Of a stretch of 44,999 nucleotides of DNA, positions 17,085 to 25,376 are shown piece after piece. The stretch spans positions 1 through 44,999 of the forward strand of contig CANRCZ010000010.1 in assembly GCA_947629265.1 (NCBI GenBank). The letters run 5' to 3'. Below the pieces are notes generated by a model that saw only the letters and a list, made by a program, of their open reading frames with translations, did no database searches and had not been told where the DNA came from. The DNA is from an uncultured Bacilli bacterium. Its GTDB lineage: Bacteria; Bacillota_I; Bacilli_A; RF39; UBA660. Position 1 is the first letter of the stretch; each line of letters begins with the position of its first letter. Position numbers and translations under genes: made by a program.

Positions 17085-17828
17085 ATGAAAGAATTAAGAC
17101 CAATTCCCGTAATGACATTAATTTTAGTTTGTATTATTTCTATTCTTAAAGTAGTTACATATTACGAAGATTTGAATAAAACAACTGAAACTAATGAAAT
17201 ACTAATCGAAAAAGTTGTAAACACTAAAATTAATAAAACAACTAAAAAAGAAGAAATAAAAATTGATTTTGATAAACTAAAGAAAACTAATAGTGATACC
17301 GTCGGTTGGATTAAATTAAATCAAAACAAAATAAATAATCCGATCGTTCAATCAAAAGATAATTCATACTATTTAACTAGATCATTCAATAAAAAACCAA
17401 GTCAAGTTGGTACAATATTCATGGATTATCGTAATAAATCATTTGATGATCAAAACGTTGTCATATTTGGTCATGCTATTAAAGATGGTACGATGTTTGG
17501 TTCGTTAGTTGATATATTTAAAAAAGATTATTTTAGTAAAAAAGAAAATAACTATATTCAAATAATCGATACTAATAACAAAGTACTAACATATCAAATT
17601 TTCAGTTATTACATTACTGAAAAAGAAGAATATTATATAACACCATCATTTAAAACCGATAAAGAATTTACAACTTTCTTAAATACTATCAAAAAAAGAA
17701 GCAACAAAAATTTTAATATTGAACTAACTAAAGATGATCATATTTTAACCCTATCAACTTGTGTTGGAGTAGGTGAAACAACAAGAAGAAGAGTTATCCA
17801 TGCTAAAAGAATTGATAACTTAAAATAA
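17085..17828 (+). CDS. srtB: Class B sortase
   Basis: The protein is 247 aa. It has an N-terminal membrane helix (about residues 8-26). The catalytic domain carries VGWIKLNQNKINNPIVQ, the active-site histidine in VVIFGHAIKDGTMFGSL, the cysteine in LTLSTCVG and the arginine region TTRRRVIHAKR. GHxxKDGTMF together with TLSTC is the class B pattern. The enzyme cuts sorting signals and attaches proteins to the wall or builds pili. It lies directly behind surface protein 1. No clear ribosome-binding site precedes the ATG, and a damaged copy of its 3' end lies at 19196-19287. Confidence 0.92.
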   Translation: MKELRPIPVMTLILVCIISILKVVTYYEDLNKTTETNEILIEKVVNTKINKTTKKEEIKIDFDKLKKTNSDTVGWIKLNQNKINNPIVQSKDNSYYLTRSFNKKPSQVGTIFMDYRNKSFDDQNVVIFGHAIKDGTMFGSLVDIFKKDYFSKKENNYIQIIDTNNKVLTYQIFSYYITEKEEYYITPSFKTDKEFTTFLNTIKKRSNKNFNIELTKDDHILTLSTCVGVGETTRRRVIHAKRIDNLK

Positions 17829-17849
17829 GTTAAAATTTTCACAAACTGA

Positions 17850-17880
17850 TTGACAAAAAAGCTCGGGGGGGGGGTATAAT
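17850..17880 (+). promoter_or_regulatory. Phase-variable promoter of tandem surface protein 2 (G10 in the spacer)
   Basis: A perfect TTGACA (17850-17855) and a perfect TATAAT (17875-17880) are separated by 19 bases, ten of which are consecutive Gs (17865-17874). The optimum for the main sigma factor is 17, which needs G8. The corresponding promoter of paralogue 3 (19283-19311) has a 17-base spacer with only GGG. Loss or gain of G should change transcription strongly; at G10 it is probably weak. Confidence 0.85.
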
Positions 17881-17911
17881 AAACTTGTTAATAGATTGAG
17901 GAGAGGAAAAA

Positions 17912-19177
17912 ATGAAATTAAAAAAAATATTGTTAATTGCGTTAGCAGTATCAAGTATGTTCTTTACTGTTAATGCTAGTGCCCTAGAAGATACTGAAAA
18001 TCAACAAAAACAACAAGAAAGTACCACTACAAAATCACTTGCAAATATAACAGAAGAAGAATTTAAAAAAATCGTACCAGAATCATTTAATGTAAATTTT
18101 ACTAGATCTGAACATGCAAATGCGGTTTATGAGTCAGAATTGAAAAAAGATGATAAACGTTTAAATGCGTTAAATTTAGATGCTCTTGAAGATGAGTTCA
18201 AAAAACAGCTTGACAAGGTTTTTGAAGAGAATGGATATTCAACAAATGAAAAAGTTGAAAATGCAGATTACTACGTAGATTTGACTTTATTTTCACTATT
18301 TTCACCAAAAGAGGATATAGTATCTGTTTCCCTTGTGAAAGACATTGGAAAAAATTTTCAAATAAAAGACGTATATACAATAAATGCAAAAATCAACTAT
18401 GCCAAAGAACCAAACTATAATGAACAAGATGCAGCTTATGTTAAAAAAGCTATTGAAAATATTAAATTAAAAACCTATAAAGATGGTTATTATTCATTTG
18501 TAACTAGCGAAAATTCAAATGATATTCTTGATACATTCGCTACTGATGAACAATTAAAAAATAAGATTTTACCATATGATAATTTATTAGATGACAAATC
18601 AATAGTCATTAAGCCTGTACCATATTTTAATGATTATAATTGGAAATTTGACGATGAGTATCTTTCTTACTATGATATGTCATTAAATTTCTATAAGAAT
18701 GACGTTTTATATGAAACAAAGATAGTACGTGTTGGAACAATGTATGGTGTAACTTTAGGTAACGGAACCATGGTAAATATAAGACCAATTGAAAAATCTG
18801 ATAAGACTTATACAGAAATGGTATCAAAATTAAAAAAAGATGGTTACAATACAGCTATTAATGGATATGAATTAAAAGCTTACGGTTCAACAACTAAAGG
18901 AATGAAATTTACATTAAATGTCGATAAAAAATATAATGGTAAAAACGTTGTAGTTTTACATAAAAAAGCAAATGGTACATATGAAACATTAAAAGGTACT
19001 GTTAAAGATGGAAAAGTTACCATAACTGTCGATGAATTATCACCATTTATGATAGCTTTAGATGATAGAACAATCGTAACTAAAATATTAAATCAAAAAT
19101 CAATCACTATCGCTGCCGTTGTAATATTATTATTACTAGTTATATTGGTTGTTAAATCAAAAAAGAAAGCAGCTTAA
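17912..19177 (+). CDS. Tandem surface protein 2, transcribed from the poly-G promoter
   Basis: The protein is 421 aa. It has a signal peptide (KILLIALAVSSMFFTVNASA), a region LANITEEEFKKIVPESFNVNF shared by all three paralogues, the module YYDMSLNFYKNDVLYETK ... KDGKVTITVDELSPFMIAL, and a C-terminal membrane helix (ITIAAVVILLLLVILVV) with KSKKKAA as the cytoplasmic tail. Unlike paralogue 1 it has no NxQTx-like motif before the helix (VTKILNQKS instead), so it may stay membrane-anchored. GAGGAGAGG precedes the ATG. Expression is likely set by the G-tract length in its promoter. The function is unknown; adhesion or immune variation is a guess from topology and context. Confidence 0.82.
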   Translation: MKLKKILLIALAVSSMFFTVNASALEDTENQQKQQESTTTKSLANITEEEFKKIVPESFNVNFTRSEHANAVYESELKKDDKRLNALNLDALEDEFKKQLDKVFEENGYSTNEKVENADYYVDLTLFSLFSPKEDIVSVSLVKDIGKNFQIKDVYTINAKINYAKEPNYNEQDAAYVKKAIENIKLKTYKDGYYSFVTSENSNDILDTFATDEQLKNKILPYDNLLDDKSIVIKPVPYFNDYNWKFDDEYLSYYDMSLNFYKNDVLYETKIVRVGTMYGVTLGNGTMVNIRPIEKSDKTYTEMVSKLKKDGYNTAINGYELKAYGSTTKGMKFTLNVDKKYNGKNVVVLHKKANGTYETLKGTVKDGKVTITVDELSPFMIALDDRTIVTKILNQKSITIAAVVILLLLVILVVKSKKKAA

Positions 19178-19190
19178 ACTGCTTCTTTTA
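19163..19190 (+). terminator. Terminator of tandem surface protein 2
   Basis: GCAG CTTAAA CTGC extended by an A-rich/T-rich flank (AAGAAA / TTCTTTT). The stop codon is in the loop. Confidence 0.6.
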
Positions 19191-19195
19191 GTAAA

Positions 19196-19287
19196 AAAAT
19201 AAAAAAAGAAGAAATTAAAATTTCAATATTGAGCTAACTAAAGATGATCATAATTTAACCCTATCAACCTATATTGGAATAGTTGAT
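19196..19287 (+). pseudogene. Remnant of a duplicated sortase gene
   Basis: The bases from AAAAAAAGAAG through CTAACTAAAGATGATCATAA to CTATCAACCTATATTGGA align almost base for base with the 3' part of the intact sortase gene (about 17691-17775). The catalytic cysteine codon TGT (17760-17762) corresponds to TAT here, and the rest of the gene is gone. The fragment shows that a surface-protein-plus-sortase unit was duplicated and the second sortase decayed. Confidence 0.8.
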
Positions 19288-19311
19288 AAAAAGATTGGGT
19301 AAAATTATAAT
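19283..19311 (+). promoter_or_regulatory. Promoter of tandem surface protein 3
   Basis: TTGATA (19283-19288), 17 bases, TATAAT (19306-19311), then AAACTTGTTA as in the poly-G promoter. The -35 is made from sequence at the edge of the sortase remnant. The spacer has GGG where the sister promoter has G10. Confidence 0.75.
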
Positions 19312-19343
19312 AAACTTGTTATTAAGTAAAGGAAAGGGAAAAA

Positions 19344-20588
19344 ATGAAACTAAAAAAAATATTGTTAATTGCATTGGCACTATCAAGTATGTTCTTTACT
19401 ATTAACGCTAGTGCAGTAGAAAGTAAAACTACTAAAAAATCATTTGCAAATATAACCGAAGAAGAATTTAAAAAAATCTTACCAGCGGCATTTAATGTAA
19501 GTTTTACTAAATCTGAATATGTAAGTGCTATTTACGAGGCAGAATTAAAAGAAGATGAGACACGCTTAAACGCGCTAAATTTAGAAGACGTTGAAGCTGA
19601 GCTTCAAAAACAACTTGAAAAAATTGTTAAAGAGAATGGCTATTCACCAATTGAAAAAAACGGGAATGAAACTTATTCATTATACGTAAATTTAGATCCG
19701 GCAACAGAAGATATAGTATTTATTGATTTATTTAAAGATACAGAAGAAAGTATTATTCCTCAAAGAGATATGTATGAAACAACTGTAAAGATTAATTATG
19801 CTAAAGAACCAAACTATAACGAACAAGATGCAGCTTACGTTAAAAAGGCCGTTGCTGGTCTAAAATTAAACACTTATAACGATGGTTATTGTTCATTTGT
19901 AACTTACGACAATTTAAACGATATTCTTCATACATTCGCTACAGACGAAGAATTAAAAAATAAAATTTTACCATACGATAATTTATTAGATGATAAATCA
20001 ATAATCGTTAAACCCACATCTACAGCATATTCTGATAAATCAGAAGATGATATGGATCTCGACGATGAGTACCTTACTTACTATGATATGTCATTAAATT
20101 TCTATAAGAATGACGTTTTATATGAAACAAAGACAGTACGTGTTGGAACAATGTATGGTGTAACTTTAGATAATGGAACCGCTGTAAATATAAGACCAAT
20201 TGAAGAAGACGATAAAACATATACAGAAATGGTAACAAAATTAAAAAAAGATGGTTTTAATAATACTATTAATGGATATGAATTAAAAGCTTATGGTTCA
20301 ACAACTAAAGGAATGAAATTTACATTAGACGTAGATAAAAAATATAATGATAAAAATGTTGTAATTTTACATAAGAAAGCAAATGGTACATATGAAACAT
20401 TAAAAGGTACCGTTCAAGATGGAAAAGTTACCATAACTGTCGATGAATTATCACCATTTATGATAGCTTTAGATGATAGAACAATCGTAACTAAAATATT
20501 AAATCAAAAATCAATCGCTATCGCTATCGTTGTAATATTATTATTACTAGTTATATTAGTTGTTAAATCAAAAAAGAAAGCAGCATAA
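19344..20588 (+). CDS. Tandem surface protein 3
   Basis: The protein is 414 aa. It has a signal peptide (KILLIALALSSMFFTINASA), the same ectodomain as paralogue 2 (about residues 20-375) and an almost identical C-terminal anchor (AIAIVVILLLLVILVVKSKKKAA). It differs most from paralogue 2 in the first 200 residues (for example DLFKDTEESIIPQRDMYETT), while the last 150 are nearly the same, so the N-terminal half is the diversifying part or the C-terminal half is being homogenised by gene conversion. It has a fixed 17-base-spacer promoter, so it is probably constitutive where paralogue 2 is switchable. There is no sortase motif. Confidence 0.82.
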   Translation: MKLKKILLIALALSSMFFTINASAVESKTTKKSFANITEEEFKKILPAAFNVSFTKSEYVSAIYEAELKEDETRLNALNLEDVEAELQKQLEKIVKENGYSPIEKNGNETYSLYVNLDPATEDIVFIDLFKDTEESIIPQRDMYETTVKINYAKEPNYNEQDAAYVKKAVAGLKLNTYNDGYCSFVTYDNLNDILHTFATDEELKNKILPYDNLLDDKSIIVKPTSTAYSDKSEDDMDLDDEYLTYYDMSLNFYKNDVLYETKTVRVGTMYGVTLDNGTAVNIRPIEEDDKTYTEMVTKLKKDGFNNTINGYELKAYGSTTKGMKFTLDVDKKYNDKNVVILHKKANGTYETLKGTVQDGKVTITVDELSPFMIALDDRTIVTKILNQKSIAIAIVVILLLLVILVVKSKKKAA

Positions 20589-20619
20589 ACTACTCTTTAA
20601 TCAAAATAAAAATTAGTAA

Positions 20620-20646
20620 GGACACAATTTAACGTGTCTTTTTCTT
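20620..20646 (+). terminator. Terminator after tandem surface protein 3
   Basis: GGACAC AATTTAAC GTGTC followed by TTTTTCTTT. It overlaps the 3' end of the convergent gerAB-like gene. Confidence 0.75.
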
Positions 20647-21714
20647 TAAACTAAAAAGATAGATAATTAAAGGAATTATAAGAAGAAATACAAACAATAA
20701 ATAAGGATAAAAATCTATTTCAAAAGTAAGAGAACTAGCATTATTTTTAAATATACTATTACCAATTATTAACATTATAATAGGAATAACATAATTTAAG
20801 TACTTACTACTTTTAACATTAAACACATGTTTTAAACTATCAATTATATAATAATTTATAAACACTAACATAAAATAAATACATATTATCCACTGAATCG
20901 CTAATAAACTTTCGATCCTTTTAATAAAGCCTCCAATAGTTATCTTGCTTAACATATGATAACTAGGATACTTATATAAAGTCGCTAAATCAGGACCTAA
21001 AACCGTTATTAAAATAATTTCTGAAATAACCTGTATCATCGATAATAATAAATAATACTTGATAACCTTTTTATCATAATCGCCATAATTTTTAATACTA
21101 CCCTTAGGAATTATAGTTATTAAAAAAATAGGTAAAACAGTATAAGCTGTATAAATTAAAGTACCCTTGATAATCGGATTGATACCATTTGCCATAAAAG
21201 GTAATAATTTATCAAAATCCATCTGACCAAATAATCCAAAAATACTTAAAATATATAAAATAAAAGTTGTAAAAAATAAGATGATACTAACCCTACCAAT
21301 TACCTTAATACCACCTTTAAGTAGATAGATGATTGGAACAATTAATACAGCCATAATAGCATAATTCGGTGTCAAATATAAATATTCCGATATGATAAAA
21401 TTGATGATATTATAAGTTAAAATAACCCCCAAACTCATCATAAAAAGTGATAACAATATAATTATGAACTTACCTACATTATTACCAAAGATAGCTAATA
21501 TGTTTTCATTGATATTTTTATCTTTATCGATATTAGCGATTTTAACATATAAAATAACAATAATAATACCAATTATCGTACCAAGTATTGGACATAAATA
21601 TGAGTCATTTTTAGCAATATCGACGATATTATTGATTATAATACCAATAAAACTAGCGCGCATAATAAAGTAAATAATAGAATTTATTTCAAATAATTCA
21701 AATTTATTTTTCAC
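20629..21714 (-). CDS. gerAB: Spore germination receptor subunit B (GerAB family permease)
   Basis: The protein is 361 aa with about ten membrane helices and the amino-acid-permease-like fold of GerAB proteins (NSIIYFIMRASFIGIIINNI, LTYNIINFIISEYLYLTPNYA, LLPFMANGINPIIKGTL). In spores this subunit binds the germinant in the inner membrane. It is the last gene of a three-gene minus-strand operon; its start overlaps the C-subunit gene by 11 bases. The N-terminal ISY..LF-type start of the family is shortened (NKFELFEINSIIYF), but the length is normal. Confidence 0.88.
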   Translation of the reverse strand: MKNKFELFEINSIIYFIMRASFIGIIINNIVDIAKNDSYLCPILGTIIGIIIVILYVKIANIDKDKNINENILAIFGNNVGKFIIILLSLFMMSLGVILTYNIINFIISEYLYLTPNYAIMAVLIVPIIYLLKGGIKVIGRVSIILFFTTFILYILSIFGLFGQMDFDKLLPFMANGINPIIKGTLIYTAYTVLPIFLITIIPKGSIKNYGDYDKKVIKYYLLLSMIQVISEIILITVLGPDLATLYKYPSYHMLSKITIGGFIKRIESLLAIQWIICIYFMLVFINYYIIDSLKHVFNVKSSKYLNYVIPIIMLIIGNSIFKNNASSLTFEIDFYPYLLFVFLLIIPLIIYLFSLKKKTR

Positions 21715-22873
21715 TTATGACCTCCTTGATCGTTTTATCAATAGAACCATTGGATATTAATTTAATATTGACATTAACATTAGAATTGATAGTTGGATAT
21801 ATTTTATCATCCCAACTATTTTTAACTTTATTAAAATATTCATAATTATATTTATACATTAATTCCCCATATCCTAATACATCACTTTTTAATTTCTTAG
21901 TTTCAGATATCGAATTTAAAATCATCATCTTTAAACTATCTTCGATCTTTCTTTCTAATTTATTAATATTGTTAGTATCGTTTAAATCTAAGTTACAACT
22001 AGCATTTTTAAGATAAGCTGTTCCAGTTACATTGATATCGATATTTTTTTTATCTTTTTTAATTTTTAATTTTGAATTTAAAGATTTTATATTAGTTACA
22101 ACTTTACCACCGTTACAAGATACCTCTAATGACATTTGATTGACAGATTTTTTTAAAATACTTACCCCTCTACTAGCTTTATTACTTAGATAACCAACTA
22201 ATTTATCGTTTTTAAATACCCCGATATTGGAAATTTTTAAACTTGATGATTTAATATCTTTATCATCATCACTGATATTTTTATTCGCTACAATACTAGG
22301 TAAGATACTATTTTTACCAGTAGCTAACATATCGATGATGAAATCAGTATATGGTACTGCTAAAGATAGACCAGTACTATCACTGGATGTGGTTATATTT
22401 TTATAGATCGTTTGAGATGGAAAATCTTCTAGGGGTGATAAGATACTTAATATGTCGTGAGCTTTCGTATCTTTAGATAAAATCATATAGAAACTTTTGA
22501 TTGTTTCAGGTTCTCTAAGTAGATAATCACTGATATTTGATAGCCCCTCTTTAGCTAGTACGTCAGAAACGATAATGACACTTAAATGACCTAGGTATAG
22601 TTTTTTAGGACTAGTTAACGATATTTCTTTTAAGGCTTCTGGTAAGCTATCACCTTTACCTGTATATATAACCGTATCAGCTTCTTCATTGTTGATAGAT
22701 TCATTTTTTTTAGAATTGGATATTAAAATACTAACTTTTAATTGGTCATCTTCTTTATCGATAGCCATACCTGTTACAATCGCGAGTTTATTTAATTCGT
22801 TATAATCCCAACACCCTGTTACAAGAAATAGCATAAGGATTATGATAATTATTTTATGTTTCATTTTTATCAC
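21704..22873 (-). CDS. gerAC: Spore germination receptor subunit C (Ger(x)C lipoprotein)
   Basis: The protein is 389 aa. It has a lipoprotein signal peptide with lipobox LVTGC (cysteine at about residue 21), followed by WDYNELNKLAIVTGMAIDKED, the hallmark start of Ger(x)C proteins. LYLGHLSVIIVSDVLAKEGL and the C-terminal domain with YELMYKYNYEYFNKVKNSWD match the family. It sits on the outer face of the spore inner membrane and is needed for the germinant response. It overlaps gerAA by 20 bases upstream and gerAB by 11 bases downstream. Confidence 0.92.
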   Translation of the reverse strand: MIKMKHKIIIIILMLFLVTGCWDYNELNKLAIVTGMAIDKEDDQLKVSILISNSKKNESINNEEADTVIYTGKGDSLPEALKEISLTSPKKLYLGHLSVIIVSDVLAKEGLSNISDYLLREPETIKSFYMILSKDTKAHDILSILSPLEDFPSQTIYKNITTSSDSTGLSLAVPYTDFIIDMLATGKNSILPSIVANKNISDDDKDIKSSSLKISNIGVFKNDKLVGYLSNKASRGVSILKKSVNQMSLEVSCNGGKVVTNIKSLNSKLKIKKDKKNIDINVTGTAYLKNASCNLDLNDTNNINKLERKIEDSLKMMILNSISETKKLKSDVLGYGELMYKYNYEYFNKVKNSWDDKIYPTINSNVNVNIKLISNGSIDKTIKEVISEK

Positions 22874-24308
22874 CTAATCTATTATGATTTTTAGTTAAAT
22901 TTGATAGTCGTTTAAACATTTTAAATCGTGGTTTTCTTAAAATAGCATCATCGTGTTTATAATATGGTGAAAGTGGTGTTAAATAAGGGATACCATCATA
23001 TTCTAAGGAGCATAGTTTGGTTATAAAAATTAGTAAGCATGCTAAAAATCCGATAATTCCAAGTAAGGCTGAAGCAAATAGAAAGATAATTCGCCACCAT
23101 CTTAGACCGTTGACAAAATCGATATCGGTAAATAGTAGGCCACTTATCGATGTTAGTCCGATGATGATAATGACGATCGGTGATACGATACCAGCGGTAA
23201 CAGCTGCATCACCTAAAACTAAAGCTCCAACGATCCCAATAGCGGCACCGGATGCGTTAGGTATTCTTATATCGCTTTCTCTTAGTATTTCAAATGATAT
23301 TATCATAATTAGCATTTCGATGAATGTTGGAAAGGGTACGCCATCTCTTTGAACGGCGAGGGATATTAATAATTCATCGGGTATTATTTCTTGATTAAAG
23401 GTAGTTAAGGCTACGTATAATCCTGGTAATAATATGGTTATAAAGAATGATAACAATCTAAGAATACGGGTTAAATTGATATTAACAGCTTTTTGGTAGT
23501 TATCTTCTGGTGAATGGAGAAAATCGATAAATAAACCTGGTATTATTAGACAAAATGGTGTATTTTCTACTAATAATACCGCTTTACCCTCTAGTAGTGA
23601 GATACATGCTAAATCTGGTCTTTCACTACTTATCAGTCTTGGAAAGGTCGTTTTTTCACCTTTAGTTAAAAATTCTCTAATGTAACCACTATCTAAGATA
23701 CCATCGATATCGATTTCGTTTAGTTGTTTTTCGATTTTTTTAATCATCTGTTCATTACATATATCATTTATATAGGTAATAGTTACTTTAGTTTTAGTTC
23801 TTCTTCCTACAGTTAAATCTTTAAAAAAGAGATTAGGATCTTTTATTCTTTTTCTAATTAAACCGAGATTTTTTTGATGATTTTCGGTAAAACTATCTTT
23901 AGGACCTCTTACGATAGCTTCACTAGTAGCTTCTGATACGCCTCTATCTAAGGTTGTTCTAGTTTCAATCGCTATCGCTTTAGTTTCATTATCAACGAAG
24001 ATACAAGTATAACCACTCGCTAATTTATAGAATACCTCATCGTAGGTATTGCATGTTGTTATATGACTATTTGGTATGGTATTTTTTAGTTCGTTAAACA
24101 GGTTATTTAACATAATTTTGTTACATATGTTGTTACTGATATATTTCATGAAGAAATCACTTATTTTATCATCGCTTGATACACTTTCTAGGTATATATA
24201 ACATATTCTTTTTTTCTTTATTGTTATAATTCTATTTACTATATCAGTACTGTTACCATTTAAGTTAGTTATATATTTGATAATGTCGTCAATATTTTTA
24301 TCTAGCAT
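22854..24308 (-). CDS. gerAA: Spore germination receptor subunit A (GerA family)
   Basis: The protein is 484 aa, normal for the family. It has an N-terminal cytoplasmic domain with SEATSEAIVRGPKDSFTENH and NLGLIRKRI, the strongest family signatures, then membrane helices from about residue 280 (LLSFFITILLPGLYVALTTF, ELLISLAVQRDGVPFPTFIE, ESDIRIPNASGAAIGIVGAL) and the end GIPYLTPLSPY. First gene of the receptor operon. ATG at 24308 follows AGGTGATT. Its presence shows the organism makes, or descends from, endospores. Confidence 0.95.
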   Translation of the reverse strand: MLDKNIDDIIKYITNLNGNSTDIVNRIITIKKKRICYIYLESVSSDDKISDFFMKYISNNICNKIMLNNLFNELKNTIPNSHITTCNTYDEVFYKLASGYTCIFVDNETKAIAIETRTTLDRGVSEATSEAIVRGPKDSFTENHQKNLGLIRKRIKDPNLFFKDLTVGRRTKTKVTITYINDICNEQMIKKIEKQLNEIDIDGILDSGYIREFLTKGEKTTFPRLISSERPDLACISLLEGKAVLLVENTPFCLIIPGLFIDFLHSPEDNYQKAVNINLTRILRLLSFFITILLPGLYVALTTFNQEIIPDELLISLAVQRDGVPFPTFIEMLIMIISFEILRESDIRIPNASGAAIGIVGALVLGDAAVTAGIVSPIVIIIIGLTSISGLLFTDIDFVNGLRWWRIIFLFASALLGIIGFLACLLIFITKLCSLEYDGIPYLTPLSPYYKHDDAILRKPRFKMFKRLSNLTKNHNRLGDKNET

Positions 24309-24323
24309 ATAATCACCTACGGT

Positions 24324-24348
24324 TAGTATGTTACGTTTGAATAATTTT
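24324..24348 (-). promoter_or_regulatory. Possible forespore (sigma-G-like) promoter of the germination operon
   Basis: On the minus strand CATACTA (24324-24330), the consensus -10 for sigma G, lies just upstream of the AGGTGATT site, with a weak TTATAA-like -35 about 16 bases before it. ger operons are known sigma-G targets. The leader would be very short, so this is a suggestion only. Confidence 0.35.
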
Positions 24349-24390
24349 ATAATTTTTTATTGATGATTTTTATGTTTAAAAAAATTTTTA

Positions 24391-24419
24391 TTGAACATGA
24401 TGAAAAAATATTATATAAT
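24391..24419 (+). promoter_or_regulatory. Promoter of the second phase-variable surface gene
   Basis: TTGAAC (24391-24396), 17 bases, TATAAT (24414-24419), then AAAGGAG (24439-24443 region) and ATG. The promoter and ribosome-binding site are intact, so transcription should proceed even when the reading frame is OFF. Confidence 0.75.
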
Positions 24420-24453
24420 TAGAGTGTAAAATAAAGAAAAGGAGAAAGATGAA

Positions 24454-25294
24454 ATGAAAGAGAAAATAAGGCTTGGGGGGGGGTTATTTACTAATAATAT
24501 TAATACTATTAGTGGTAACTAATGGTATAACATATGGAGTAACTAGCATACAAAGTGAGAGCGTTAGTTACACGAAAAAAGATGGAAATTTAACAACAGT
24601 GAAGAGCGCATTAGATGAGTTAATAACTAAGTCATCTAAAGTTGATGAGTTACAGGAAAAGGTAACTGATTATGAAAAGAAAGTACATTATTTAGCTGAT
24701 AAAGTAACAGTTGGAGACTACGTAGCGTACGACGCTGGCACATGGAGTGAAAATAAAGATAGACCAACAAGTCAAGGGCAGTTCGGTGGATATAATAGTG
24801 GTCAAAGTAAAAATGCAAGTGTAGAATGGTGTTATCAAAGTATTTATAAAACGACATTAAAAGGATGGCGAGTGTTAAAAGTTGCAGGTAATCAAGTTTA
24901 CCTAGTCCACGCTGGCCAACCCGAATGTTACTATCATGCAAGTGGTGGATATAGTGATGCAAGTGTAAAAGCATTAAATGACAGAGCGAAGAGTTATATG
25001 GATGGAATATATGCAGACTCAGCACATGCTATGACTGAAGAAGAAGCACAGGCGATTACTGGTAATACAAATGCTACTGAAGATGATTTACGAACAACTG
25101 GTGATTTTTATTGGCTGGCTACTAAATGCAACAGCAACACCTTGTGGCTCGTTTATTTCACTGGCCTCATGTACGGCTCCGATGGTCGCGACTACTCGTG
25201 GGGTTTTCGTCCAGTCATCGTTTTAAAATCTGATGTTCTAACAACAGGTCAAGATAAAGATATGTTTGGAAATAAAGCATGGATATTAGCATAA
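24454..25294 (+). CDS. Phase-variable surface protein with membrane anchor, coiled coil and lectin-like C-terminus (OFF by +1 G)
   Basis: The ATG at 24454 follows AAAGGAG and reads MKEKIRL, then nine Gs. In this frame translation stops at TAA after 22 codons. The long open frame begins one base off (from 24473). With G8 the two join into a 279-residue protein: MKEKIRLGGG, a membrane helix (YLLIILILLVV), a coiled coil (SKVDELQEKV, DYEKKVHYLADKV), a middle with GWRVL and VHAGQPECY, and a variable C-terminus YWLA ... WGFRPVIVLK ending GNKAWILA. It is most similar to the gene at 13-807. It is extracellular by topology. No ligand is known. The next genes are an XRE regulator and a third paralogue. 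Confidence 0.85.
24475..24483 (+). repeat. G9 homopolymer in codons 8-10 (phase-variation tract)
   Basis: The context AAAATAAGGCTT-G9-TTAT is shared with bases 3-27. G8 or G11 restores the frame from the ATG at 24454 into the 25294 stop; G9 and G10 do not. Confidence 0.88.
25112..25212 (+). other. Candidate hypervariable segment (DGR-like) of the second lectin-like surface gene
   Basis: Bases 25112-25203 contain about 50 G or C in 92, in a gene otherwise far more AT-rich. Compared with 26501-26590, fixed blocks (TGGCTGGC, ACCTTGTGG, CATGTAC, TCGTGGGG) alternate with codons that differ at positions 1 and 2 but keep C at position 3 (CTC/GAC, TTC/AAC, GGC/AAC, CTC/GTC). That is the expected trace of adenine-directed mutagenesis of AAC template codons. 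Confidence 0.55.
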
Positions 25295-25342
25295 TAATAT
25301 TTAAAAGTTAACAACTTTTGAACAATAAAACTATAATTTAAA

Positions 25343-25376
25343 AAAATAGGTAATTTTTAAAAATTATCTATTTTTT
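25343..25376. terminator. Bidirectional terminator between the surface gene and XRE regulator
   Basis: AAATAGGTAATTTTT / AAAAATTATCTATTT with Ts on both sides (as As on the other strand). The two genes converge here. Confidence 0.7.

Noticed and set aside
24636-25025. 129-codon open frame on the minus strand inside the phase-variable gene
   Set aside because: Its composition (very rich in His and Leu) is that of an antisense shadow of the surface protein; there is no ribosome-binding site.
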